Source: Lentzea terrae (GTDB lineage Bacteria; Actinomycetota; Actinomycetes; Mycobacteriales; Pseudonocardiaceae). From it: a stretch of 64,000 nucleotides of DNA. Of this stretch, positions 1 to 8,104 are shown piece by piece. Numbering within the stretch: position 1 is the first letter of the stretch; every line of letters begins with the position of its first letter. Made by a program: the position numbers and the translations under genes. The notes under the pieces are model-generated. The model ran no database searches, was not told where the DNA came from, and was given only the letters and a program-made list of their open reading frames with translations. The stretch covers positions 297,805-361,804 of the forward strand of contig NZ_QFWW01000029.1 in NCBI RefSeq assembly GCF_003265345.1. Reading direction: 5' to 3'.

Positions 1-1
1 G

Positions 2-2464
2 TTCACCGAGATTCCACGGTGGACTCTCGACCGGGTGGCGGCGGTCGCCGAGCACGAGGAACGTGTCCCCGGCGAACACCTCGCGGCAGTGCGGCGGCTG
101 ACGGGCGAGCTGGGGGCGCCGCTCAGCTCGGTACTGCTGGCGGCACACGCCAAGGTGCTGGCCGCACTGACCGGGGAGCGAGAAGTCGTGACCGGCTACG
201 TGGCCGTGGCGGGTGAGCCGCCGTTGCCCTGCAGGTCGACGACCGAACCGGATTCGTGGCGGGCGCTGGTGTCGCACACCCATCGAAGCGTGTCGGAACT
301 GTTGTCGCACAAAGAGTTCCCGATCGACGACCTGAGGCACGAGCTGGGTCTGGCTGAACCGCTGTTCGAGACCGTTGCCGACCTGACGGGTACCGGCGGC
401 GGTCCGGTGCTGGCCGAGAACACCGTGCTGTCGCTGGGAATCTCCTGGCGCGGCGACCAACTCGTGCTGCGGCTGCGGTATCGGACCGACGTGATCGACG
501 CGGGCTACGCCCGCCGAATCGGCGGCTACCACCGCACCGCGCTCGCACTGATCGCGGCCGATCCGGATGCCGAGCACCACAGGCAGAGCCTGCTGTCAGG
601 CGAGGAACTTCGCTTCCAGCTCGACCAGCTCGCCGGTGCCGGCCGGGAGCTGCCGGAACGCCGGATGCACGAACTGTTCGAACAGCGGGTGGAGGCACAC
701 CCCGACGCCGTCGCGGCTGTGCACCGCGGCCGGGAATGGACGTACCGGGAGCTCAACGCGCGCGCCAACCGGTTGGGACGCGCCCTCCTGGCGCGCGGCT
801 TGCGCCGTGAAGGCGTTGTCGCGGTCGTGATGGAACGTGACCTGGACTGGATGGCCGCCGTCCTCGCGATCTTCAAGGCCGGTGGCGCGTACCTGCCGTT
901 GGAACCGCACTTCCCGGCCAGCCGCATCGCGACCGCTCTGTCCCGCGCCGAATGCACGCTCGTACTGACCGAACGCGGCAGCGCCACCACACTCGAGCAG
1001 GCCCTCGACTCGCTACCCGAAGTCCGGAAGCTCTTCGTGGACACCGCCTACGCCGAAGAGCACGCCGACGGGAATCTCTGCATCGACGTCGCGCCGGGCC
1101 AGCTCGCCTACCTCCTCTTCACCTCCGGCTCCACCGGCGAGCCCAAGGGCGTGATGTGCGAGCACGCGGGCATGCTCAACCACATCTACGCCAAGATCAC
1201 CGACCTGGACGTCCGCGAGGGCGAGGTGATCCCCCAGACCGGACCACAGTGCTTCGACATCTCGATCTGGCAGCTGGTCGCCGCACTCCTGGTCGGCGGA
1301 CGGACCCTGCTGGTCGAGCAAGAGGTGATCCTGGACGTCGAGCGGCTCGTCGACACCGTCGTCGACAACCGGTGCGGCGTCCTCCAACTCGTGCCGTCCT
1401 ACCTCGACCTCGTGCTGTCCTTTCTGGAGCGGCACCCTCGCGACCTGCCTCACCTGCACACCGTGTCACCCACCGGCGACTTCCTGAAGAAGGAGCTCGT
1501 GCAGCGCTGGTTCGCGGCCCAACCCACGATCAAACTGGTCAACACGTACGGGCTCACCGAAACGTCGGACGACGCCGTGCACGAGATCATGGACCGGGTC
1601 CCCGACGGCGACCGGGTCCCGCTCGGGCGCCCGATCACCAACGTGACCGTCTACGTCCTCGACGAGAACCTGTCACCGGTGCCGCTGGGCTCCCCCGGCG
1701 TGATCGCCTTTTCCGGGATCTGCGTCGGTCGCGGCTACATCAACGACCCGGAACGCACTCGCCCGGTCTTCATGGCCGATCCGCACCGTCCTGGCCACCG
1801 GCTCTGCCGGACCGGGGACTACGGCCGCTGGCGGCCGGACGGCAAGCTGGAGTTCCTCGGCCGCCGGGACGACCAGGTCAAGATCCGGGGCTTCCGGGTC
1901 GAGATCGGTGAGATCGAGAACGCCCTGCTGCGGGTGCCCGGTCTCCAGGACGGGGCCGTGGTGGTCACCGGCGACGCCGACCGGGGCAAGCGCCTCGTTG
2001 CCTTCTACACGGGTCTACGTCCGCTCGATCCCGCCGTCATGCGGGACCGGCTGGGCCAGTCGCTGCCCGAGTACATGGTCCCATCAGCATTCCACTGGCG
2101 GGAAAGGCTGCCGCTGACCGCCAACGGCAAGATCGACAGGAGGACGCTGACAGCGCTCGCCGGCGAACTCGCCGTCATCGAGGACGGCTTCCAGCCACCG
2201 AACACGCCGACCGAGCGGCGCCTGGCGGCCGCGTGGGCCACCGTCCTCGGCATCCCTCGGGACCAGATCGACCGGCGGGACCACTTCTTCGACCGAGGAG
2301 GCACCTCGCTGTCGGCCGTGAGGCTGGCGCTCACCCTCGACCGCGCGGTGTCCGTCACCGACGTCACCCGTCACCCGGTCCTCGCCGACCTGGCCCGGAT
2401 GTTCGACCGCGGATCCGGTCGGGACGCCACCGAGTCACCGGCTCTCACTTCCAGCAGCAACTGA
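2..2464 (+). CDS. Non-ribosomal peptide synthetase, C(partial)-A-PCP, 5' end outside window
   Basis: The reading frame is open from the first bases, so the gene begins upstream. The first ~170 codons match the C-terminal part of a condensation domain. An adenylation domain follows, with A3 (LLFTSGSTGEPKG, near 1115-1150), A4 FDIS (near 1255), A5 NTYGLTET (near 1540), A7/A8 RTGD and GRRDDQVKIRGFRVEIGEIE (near 1810-1915) and A10 NGKIDR (near 2125). A carrier domain with the phosphopantetheine serine in GGTSLS lies near 2300. There is no thioesterase, so the chain must pass to another protein. The product ends 12 bp before the oxygenase gene and sits in one operon with diaminopropionate genes, so the A domain may load that amino acid or another unusual residue. 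Substrate choice cannot be read reliably by eye. Confidence 0.93.
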   Translation, partial: FTEIPRWTLDRVAAVAEHEERVPGEHLAAVRRLTGELGAPLSSVLLAAHAKVLAALTGEREVVTGYVAVAGEPPLPCRSTTEPDSWRALVSHTHRSVSELLSHKEFPIDDLRHELGLAEPLFETVADLTGTGGGPVLAENTVLSLGISWRGDQLVLRLRYRTDVIDAGYARRIGGYHRTALALIAADPDAEHHRQSLLSGEELRFQLDQLAGAGRELPERRMHELFEQRVEAHPDAVAAVHRGREWTYRELNARANRLGRALLARGLRREGVVAVVMERDLDWMAAVLAIFKAGGAYLPLEPHFPASRIATALSRAECTLVLTERGSATTLEQALDSLPEVRKLFVDTAYAEEHADGNLCIDVAPGQLAYLLFTSGSTGEPKGVMCEHAGMLNHIYAKITDLDVREGEVIPQTGPQCFDISIWQLVAALLVGGRTLLVEQEVILDVERLVDTVVDNRCGVLQLVPSYLDLVLSFLERHPRDLPHLHTVSPTGDFLKKELVQRWFAAQPTIKLVNTYGLTETSDDAVHEIMDRVPDGDRVPLGRPITNVTVYVLDENLSPVPLGSPGVIAFSGICVGRGYINDPERTRPVFMADPHRPGHRLCRTGDYGRWRPDGKLEFLGRRDDQVKIRGFRVEIGEIENALLRVPGLQDGAVVVTGDADRGKRLVAFYTGLRPLDPAVMRDRLGQSLPEYMVPSAFHWRERLPLTANGKIDRRTLTALAGELAVIEDGFQPPNTPTERRLAAAWATVLGIPRDQIDRRDHFFDRGGTSLSAVRLALTLDRAVSVTDVTRHPVLADLARMFDRGSGRDATESPALTSSSN

Positions 2465-2476
2465 AAGGACACCGAG

Positions 2477-3481
2477 ATGCCGTCCTCATTCCCGGCGCCG
2501 CCGCCCGGCGTGGAGCTGTGTCCCGGCAAACCACCGATACTCCGCGTCGAGCCCGCTGGTGACGCGCCGAGCTGGGCGGCCGAGCACTCCGAGGCGCTGC
2601 GAGCTGTCGTCGCCCAGCACGGTGCGGTCCTGGTCCGCGGCCTCGGACTGCGGCACACGACCGAAGTCCGTGCCGTGTTCCAGCGGCTGACCACCCGGCT
2701 GATGGTCGAGAAGGAGGCCTTCGCGTCCCGGCGGATCTACTCCGGCGGTGTGTACTCGGCATCGAAGTGGCCTGCCAACCAACAGATGTGCATGCACCAC
2801 GAACTGAGTTACCGGCTTGAGTTCCCCGGTCTGATGCTGTTCGCGTGCCTCGACGCGCCCACCAGGGGCGGTGCGACCGTGCTGGCCGACTCGCAGGCCG
2901 TTCTCGACGCACTGCCGGCCGAGTTGACCGAGCGGTTCGAGCGGGAAGGCTGGCTGCTCACCCGCAACTACAACGACGAGATCGGGGCGTCCCTGGCCGA
3001 ATCGTTCGGTACCGAGGACCGCCGTGCCATCGAGAGCTACTGCCGCGCCAACGCGATCGAGTTCGAGTGGGGCCCTGGCCGTGGACTGCGCACCACGCAA
3101 CGCCGCAGCGCCGTGGTCCGCCACCCGGTCACCGGCCGACGCTGCTGGTTCAACCAGATCGCGTTCCTCAACGAGTGGACGATGGCGCCCGAGGTACGCG
3201 AGTACCTGGTGGACGTCTACGGCGCCGACGCGCTGCCGTTCAACACCAGTTTCGGCAACGGCGACCCCATCGGCGAGGACGTCGTGCAGCTGATCAACAG
3301 GGTCTACGAGGACAACACCGCACGCGAGCCGTGGCAGGCCGGCGACCTGATGCTCGTCGACAACGTCCGCACCGCGCACGGCAGAGATTCCTTCGAGGGG
3401 CCACGTGAAGTGCTCGTCGCGATGGCCGACACCGTGCTCCTGTCCGACTGCTCACCGTCGGTCCAAGTGATCGCCGGGTGA
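2477..3481 (+). CDS. TauD/SyrP-like Fe(II)/2-oxoglutarate-dependent oxygenase
   Basis: A protein of 334 residues of the TauD/TfdA (SyrP-like) fold. The iron-binding facial triad is visible as MHHELSY around residues 106-112 (His-x-Glu) and a distal His in RTAHGRDSF near residue 298, followed by the PREVLVAM segment that carries the 2-oxoglutarate-binding Arg. SyrP relatives hydroxylate carrier-bound amino acids such as aspartate in NRPS pathways, and the position directly after an NRPS supports tailoring of a loaded residue. The start ATG follows the NRPS stop by 12 bp, with GAAAGGA upstream as ribosome-binding site. The substrate is not known. Confidence 0.88.
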   Translation: MPSSFPAPPPGVELCPGKPPILRVEPAGDAPSWAAEHSEALRAVVAQHGAVLVRGLGLRHTTEVRAVFQRLTTRLMVEKEAFASRRIYSGGVYSASKWPANQQMCMHHELSYRLEFPGLMLFACLDAPTRGGATVLADSQAVLDALPAELTERFEREGWLLTRNYNDEIGASLAESFGTEDRRAIESYCRANAIEFEWGPGRGLRTTQRRSAVVRHPVTGRRCWFNQIAFLNEWTMAPEVREYLVDVYGADALPFNTSFGNGDPIGEDVVQLINRVYEDNTAREPWQAGDLMLVDNVRTAHGRDSFEGPREVLVAMADTVLLSDCSPSVQVIAG

Positions 3482-3512
3482 GCACGATCCGTTCCCCGCA
3501 ACGAGGTCCGCG

Positions 3513-4562
3513 ATGTCTGAACCGATCCCCACGTCATCGACAACCGTGCCACCATTCGCAGTGATCTCCGGTGCGCAGGTGCAACACGCGCTGCAGAAGC
3601 GCGAAAACCTGATCGTGGAGGTGGTCGAGGCCACCTACCGCCTGCACAGCGCCGGCGATTCGATGAACCCTCCCTCCTACTTCCTGCGCTTCCCAGATCG
3701 TCCGTCGGCCCGGATCATCGCACTGCCCGCCGCGATCGGCGGGCAGGTACGGGTGGCCGGTCTGAAGTGGATCTCCAGCTTCCCGGAGAACGTGGCGGCC
3801 GGCATCCCGAGGGCCTCCGCCGTGCTCATCCTCAACGACCCCGACACCGGCTATCCGTTCGCCTGCTTGGAAAGCTCGATCATCAGCGCCACGAGGACGG
3901 CCGCACTGGCGGCGTCGACGGCCGACTGGCTGTCCCGCGGGCGGCCGCGCCCCAAGCGCGTCGGATTCTTCGGGGTGGGCCTCATCGCCCGCTACATCCA
4001 CACGTTCCTGGCGGGCACCGGCTGGTCGTTCGACGAAATCGGGATACACGACCTGAACGCCGACAGCGCCACCGGCTTCCGCGGATACCTGGAGCAGTCG
4101 GGCGTCACCGGCCGGATCGCCGTGCACGACGGCGCCGAGCAGCTGATCCGCTCCAGCGACCTCGTGGTCTTCGCGACCGTCGCCGGCCAGCCGCATGTCG
4201 GCGACCTGTCGTGGTTCGCACACAATCCGTTGGTGCTGCACGTGTCGCTGCGTGACCTCACGCCGGAGATCGTGATCGCCTCGACCAACATCGTCGACGA
4301 CATCGAGCACTGCCTGAAGGCCGACACTTCACCGCATCTGGCCGAACAGCTCACCGGCGACCGTGACTTCGTGCACGGCACGCTGGCCGACGTGATGGAC
4401 GGGCGACTGAGCGTGCCGACGAACCGGCCGGTGGTGTTCTCACCGTTCGGACTCGGAGTTCTCGACCTCGCGGTGGGCAAGTACGTCTACGACGAGGTGG
4501 TCCGCTCCGGCGAGCTGCACGTCATCGACGGCTTCTTCCACGAGCTGCGCCGGTACGGGTGA
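3513..4562 (+). CDS. sbnB: 2,3-diaminopropionate biosynthesis protein SbnB (ornithine cyclodeaminase/mu-crystallin family)
   Basis: A protein of 349 residues of the ornithine cyclodeaminase/mu-crystallin family. The Rossmann dinucleotide site is seen as GFFGVGLIARY around residues 150-160, after the family segment RTAALAAS. In staphyloferrin B and related pathways SbnB is an NAD-dependent enzyme that oxidatively cleaves N-(1-amino-1-carboxyl-2-ethyl)-glutamate to L-2,3-diaminopropionate and 2-oxoglutarate. An SbnA homologue lies immediately downstream (37 bp), giving the complete two-step route. The gene lies 31 bp after the oxygenase gene in the same operon. Confidence 0.92.
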   Translation: MSEPIPTSSTTVPPFAVISGAQVQHALQKRENLIVEVVEATYRLHSAGDSMNPPSYFLRFPDRPSARIIALPAAIGGQVRVAGLKWISSFPENVAAGIPRASAVLILNDPDTGYPFACLESSIISATRTAALAASTADWLSRGRPRPKRVGFFGVGLIARYIHTFLAGTGWSFDEIGIHDLNADSATGFRGYLEQSGVTGRIAVHDGAEQLIRSSDLVVFATVAGQPHVGDLSWFAHNPLVLHVSLRDLTPEIVIASTNIVDDIEHCLKADTSPHLAEQLTGDRDFVHGTLADVMDGRLSVPTNRPVVFSPFGLGVLDLAVGKYVYDEVVRSGELHVIDGFFHELRRYG

Positions 4563-4599
4563 GCAGCCGAGCAACCGCCGCACAACGGAAGGAGTAACG

Positions 4600-5586
4600 G
4601 TGCCTGTCATCTCCGCTCCACAGGACTTCAACGCCGAGGAGCTCTACGTCGACCTCTGGCCGACCTTCGGGCACTCGCTCTACCTCAAGTGCGAGGGTTT
4701 CAACTTCGCCGGCTCGATCAAGCTCAAGGCCGCGGCGGAAATGGTGGCGGCGGCCGCACAGGACGGAGTCCTGACGCCGGAATCGATCATGGTCGAGTCG
4801 TCGTCCGGGAACCTGGGCGTGGCACTGAGCATGATCGCGGCGAGCAAGGGCTACCGGCTGCTCTGCGTGACCGACACCCGCTGCAACCTGTCGACCAGAC
4901 GGCAGATGGAGGCGTTCGGCAGCCAGGTGCACGTCATCGTCAAGCCGGATGCCCAAAGTGGATTTCTCGGCGCGCGGATCGCACACGTCCGTGCGCTGTG
5001 CGCTTCCGACAACCGGTACGTCTGGCTGAACCAGTACACCAATCCGAGCAACTGGAAGGCGCACTACCACCGGACAGCACCAGCCATCGCGGCCGCGTTC
5101 CCGCGCCTGGACGTGCTGTTCGTCGGGGCGGGAACCACCGGGACCCTCATGGGCTGCGCACGCTACTTCTGGGAGCGGTACCGCCGGGTGCGGATCGTCG
5201 CGGTGGACAGCGTCGGCTCGGTGACCTTCGGCGGCGCGTCGGCTCCCCGGATGATTCCCGGTCTGGGCACGAGCATCCGCCCACCGCTACTGGACGAGTC
5301 CTATGTGGACGACGTGGTGCACGTTGCCGAGGCGGACACCGTCCGCACCTGCCATCGGCTGGCCAGAAACGGATTCCTGTTCGGCGGATCAACCGGCACG
5401 GTGGTCAGTGGCGCCACGAGCTGGCTGACCCAGCACGATGAGCGCCAACTCACCGCGGTCGCCATCGCTCCAGACCTCGGCGAACGCTATCTCGACACCA
5501 TCTACCAGACCAACTGGCTGCAGGGCGTCTACGGCGAAGACGTGCTCAGCTCCGGCGAACTGACCGCGGGTTCCCGGTCAGCCTGA
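4600..5586 (+). CDS. sbnA: SbnA-type PLP-dependent 2,3-diaminopropionate biosynthesis enzyme
   Basis: A cysteine-synthase-fold PLP enzyme of 328 residues. The lysine that binds PLP is in GSIKLKAA (residues ~38-45), the phosphate-type loop is SSSGNLGVAL, and a glycine-rich GAGTTGTL loop lies near residue 183. SbnA homologues condense O-phospho-L-serine with L-glutamate to give the substrate of SbnB. The start is GTG at 4600, preceded by GGAAGGAG. With the upstream sbnB this provides diaminopropionate for the NRPS. Cysteine synthase itself is a less likely reading because of the sbnB pairing. Confidence 0.9.
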   Translation: MPVISAPQDFNAEELYVDLWPTFGHSLYLKCEGFNFAGSIKLKAAAEMVAAAAQDGVLTPESIMVESSSGNLGVALSMIAASKGYRLLCVTDTRCNLSTRRQMEAFGSQVHVIVKPDAQSGFLGARIAHVRALCASDNRYVWLNQYTNPSNWKAHYHRTAPAIAAAFPRLDVLFVGAGTTGTLMGCARYFWERYRRVRIVAVDSVGSVTFGGASAPRMIPGLGTSIRPPLLDESYVDDVVHVAEADTVRTCHRLARNGFLFGGSTGTVVSGATSWLTQHDERQLTAVAIAPDLGERYLDTIYQTNWLQGVYGEDVLSSGELTAGSRSA

Positions 5587-5603
5587 GACATGGGAGACAG
5601 AAC

Positions 5604-6797
5604 GTGGGCAGCGTGACAGGGTCGGTCGACCTCGCGGGTTGTGAGCGGCTGCAGTACGACTACGGTCCCGATCGGATGCCGAAGGACCAGCCGGTCCTGT
5701 TCACCATGTGGCGTTACCGGGAGTTGCTGCCGATCCCCGACGGCCCGGTGCGGTACCCGGTCCCGATCGGCGGCACGCCGCTACTGCACGCGCCGGCACT
5801 GAGGCATGCGCTGGGAGCGCCGTACCTGTGGGTGAAAGACGAGACGCGCAACCCGAGTGCGTCCAACAAGGACCGTGCCACCGCGCTCGTGATCGAAGGC
5901 GGGCTGCGGCGCGGACTGAAGACGATCACGACCGCGTCCACCGGCAATGCGGCCGTGTCCACCGCCTTCGGCGCTGCGGCGGCCGGGATGCGGGCCGTCA
6001 TCTTCGTGTCTACCGACTGCTCGCCGGAGAAGCTCGCGCTCATGACGCAGGCGGGTGCGTGGGTCTTCCAGGTGCGCGAGGGCTACGCGGCCGCCGCCGA
6101 CCTCTCCCAGGCTGCCGCTCGCACGTTCGGCTGGCTCGACCGCAACACCGGCGTCAATCCGGTCACCGTCGAGGCGAAGAAGACGGTGGCGTTCGAGGTG
6201 TGGGAACAACTCGGCCGCCGACTTCCCGACGTGATGATCGTCCCGGTCGGCGACGGTCCTACGCTGGTAGCGCTCGAGAAAGGTTTCGCCGAACTCGTCA
6301 GCTGTGGCCTCACCACGCGGCAACCACGCCTGGTCGGCGTGCAGGCCGAGCGCTGCCAGCCGCTGGTCCGAGCCTGGCTCGGCGAGCCCACCCGGCCGAC
6401 TGAGCTGGATGCCGCCGCCACGGTCGCCGACGGAATCGCGGTGGTACGCCCGGCCATCGGTGACGCCGTGCTGGACGTTGTACGCCGGACCGGCGGAGGA
6501 ATGGTGTCGGTCACTGATGACGCACTGCTGAGCGCGGTCGCCACCTTGGCAGGGCGCGCCGGCGTGGGCGCCGAGCCCGCCGGTGCGGCGGCCCTCGCCG
6601 GGCTGAAAACCGCTGTCGAACGCGGACTCGCGGATCGGCTGGAAACCGTAGCTCTCCTGGTGACCGGTCGGGAGCTGAAAGCAAGCGACGCCACCTACGA
6701 CCCACTCCGGGCGACCGTCGCCGAGTCACTCGACGACGTCGAGCGCACACTGCGGAGCCGACGGAGGACGACATCAGGTTGCAGCTGCTCGGTTTGA
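5604..6797 (+). CDS. Threonine synthase-like PLP-dependent enzyme
   Basis: A protein of 397 residues with the threonine-synthase/PALP fold. PSASNKDRAT (residues ~89-98) holds the PLP lysine, TASTGNAA binds the cofactor phosphate, and VPVGDGPTL is the second glycine-rich loop. The GTG start is 17 bp after the sbnA stop. In this cluster it is probably not housekeeping threonine synthase; it may act by beta- or gamma-replacement/elimination on a phosphorylated hydroxy amino acid to give another unusual building block. Its C-terminus ends in an odd basic tail finishing SGCSCSV, which is not usual for the family. The exact reaction is unknown. Confidence 0.85.
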   Translation: MGSVTGSVDLAGCERLQYDYGPDRMPKDQPVLFTMWRYRELLPIPDGPVRYPVPIGGTPLLHAPALRHALGAPYLWVKDETRNPSASNKDRATALVIEGGLRRGLKTITTASTGNAAVSTAFGAAAAGMRAVIFVSTDCSPEKLALMTQAGAWVFQVREGYAAAADLSQAAARTFGWLDRNTGVNPVTVEAKKTVAFEVWEQLGRRLPDVMIVPVGDGPTLVALEKGFAELVSCGLTTRQPRLVGVQAERCQPLVRAWLGEPTRPTELDAAATVADGIAVVRPAIGDAVLDVVRRTGGGMVSVTDDALLSAVATLAGRAGVGAEPAGAAALAGLKTAVERGLADRLETVALLVTGRELKASDATYDPLRATVAESLDDVERTLRSRRRTTSGCSCSV

Positions 6798-6963
6798 TCG
6801 TCGATCGCAACGCTTCACCGCCTGTCAGCGCGCACTCCGTCACCGGCGCCCACCTGCACCGCGATTGACCGCCACCGCGAACGAGGTGCGGCCGACGCAG
6901 CTGGTGAGGATGCGTTGGGAGGCATCGAGTACCGCGGGCGGAGCGGTACGGTCCTGCGCCTCC

Positions 6964-7261
6964 ACCGTGCCGGCGCTGTGGATCGTGCTCGGGCCGCTGG
7001 GCCAGTCGATCACCGCCGCCAACCTCCTCGCCGGCGTGCCCGTGCTGCCGGGCCGTCACCGTGCGGACCGCCCGCCGCGGCCTGCCGTTCGCGTTGACGT
7101 GGTGGAGCTTCGTGCTCCCGCTCGGCACATTGGTGACCGGCACGAGCGCGTTAACGGCACGGGTTCCGTCGCCGATGTTCGCCAGTGTCGCCGTCGTGTT
7201 GTACGGCGTGCTCGTGCTGGGGTGGGTCACGGTGGCGGTGCGCACGCTGTTTCAGCGGTAG
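6964..7261 (+). pseudogene. TehA/TDT-type transporter, C-terminal remnant
   Basis: Two adjacent reading frames carry pieces of a tellurite-resistance/dicarboxylate (TDT) transporter. VPALWIVLGPLGQS lies near 6967-7010 in one frame. From about 7060 in another frame comes the last membrane segments, with LPFALTWWSF and GTLVTGTSAL. The order is right for the family, but the loop and helix between them are shortened and the frame shifts near 7040-7060. The whole N-terminal two thirds is missing. It is a decayed fragment. Confidence 0.6.
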
Positions 7262-7279
7262 GCGTGCTGTACTGGTCTC

Positions 7280-7498
7280 GTGGATCCGGTGGACGAGGTG
7301 GTGGCCACCCTGCAACACCGCGACTGGGAGCGGCTCAAGGTCCTGCTGCACCCGTACCTGCACTGGACGGAAGACGGGGTGACCACCCGCGGTCGAACGA
7401 AGGTGCTCGCGCGTCTGGCAGACGCGCCTTCCTCCGGCCGGCCGGTCTCGTACGAACTGCGTGACGGTCAGATCTACCGGTGGACCGTCGGGAGCTGA
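7280..7498 (+). CDS. Small NTF2/SnoaL-like protein
   Basis: A 72-residue protein starting at GTG 7280, 18 bp after the transporter remnant. The layout (short helix with VDEVVATLQHRDW, then LHPYLHWTEDG, RGRTKVLARLA and a final YELRDGQIYRW strand) resembles the compact actinobacterial NTF2/SnoaL-like fold, in which a helix packs on a curved sheet. No catalytic residues can be named. There is no good Shine-Dalgarno sequence, so expression is uncertain. Confidence 0.6.
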   Translation: MDPVDEVVATLQHRDWERLKVLLHPYLHWTEDGVTTRGRTKVLARLADAPSSGRPVSYELRDGQIYRWTVGS

Positions 7499-7686
7499 TT
7501 CTCCCGGCTCGGCGAAAGCGGCCCCTGGGTTCAGAGACGCCTTCCGTGCCAAGCTGAAACCGGCCAGGCGATCAGGCAATGAAGCCGGACATGCCGCCAA
7601 TCTTCACCACGGAACTTCGACGAAATCGTCGAAAGCGAACAGGTGTGGGTTCTGTCCATTTCGGACGTTTCCTGGAGGTTTGTTCG

Positions 7687-8055
7687 GTGCTCAGCTCTCG
7701 TGGGTTCACCCTCAAGGCGACCTTGATCGCGTGGGCGATCGCACTGGTCGCGACCTTGCCCGCCCAGGCCGCGCCGCCGGAGCCAGGGCCGCCTTGTGAG
7801 GTGGGCAAGTACTACAAGCTTTGCGTGTGGTCAGGTCCCAATTACACCGGCCAGTTGCGAGTCCTCCCGTACAACGTCGACCGCCTCGACATCGGGCCGC
7901 TCTTCGTGGTCCGCAGTTACAAGAACTGGCACGCCAGCGGTCGGATCACCGACGTGTTCGGCTGCGACCACGGGCTCGGTGAGTGGGAGAAGGAGCCCGC
8001 GGTGAACAACGGATGGGGGATTCCCGCCAAGGCCATCGCCAGCGGATCTTCGTAG
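7687..8055 (+). CDS. Secreted small protein, peptidase-inhibitor I36-like
   Basis: I place the start at GTG 7687, because this puts a normal Sec signal peptide at the N-terminus (LIAWAIALVATLPAQA, cleavage after AQA). The frame is open upstream but that part is basic and unlike a leader. The mature part (~90 residues) has CEVGKYYKLCVWSGPNYTG and further Cys in VFGCDHG, resembling the gamma-crystallin-like peptidase inhibitor I36 family of actinomycetes (Streptomyces metalloproteinase inhibitor type). GGAGG lies just upstream of the start. It converges on the GH30 gene over a shared terminator. Confidence 0.7.
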   Translation: MLSSRGFTLKATLIAWAIALVATLPAQAAPPEPGPPCEVGKYYKLCVWSGPNYTGQLRVLPYNVDRLDIGPLFVVRSYKNWHASGRITDVFGCDHGLGEWEKEPAVNNGWGIPAKAIASGSS

Positions 8056-8060
8056 AGACT

Positions 8061-8098
8061 TGCGGCGGTCGCGGGTACCCGACCCCACGACCGCCGCA
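8061..8098. terminator. Bidirectional terminator between convergent genes
   Basis: A perfect 11-bp inverted repeat (TGCGGCGGTCG at 8061-8071, complement at 8088-8098) lies between the convergent I36-like and GH30 genes. It is GC-rich and without a long T-run, typical of actinomycete terminators. Confidence 0.7.
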
Positions 8099-8104
8099 CC
8101 AGGT

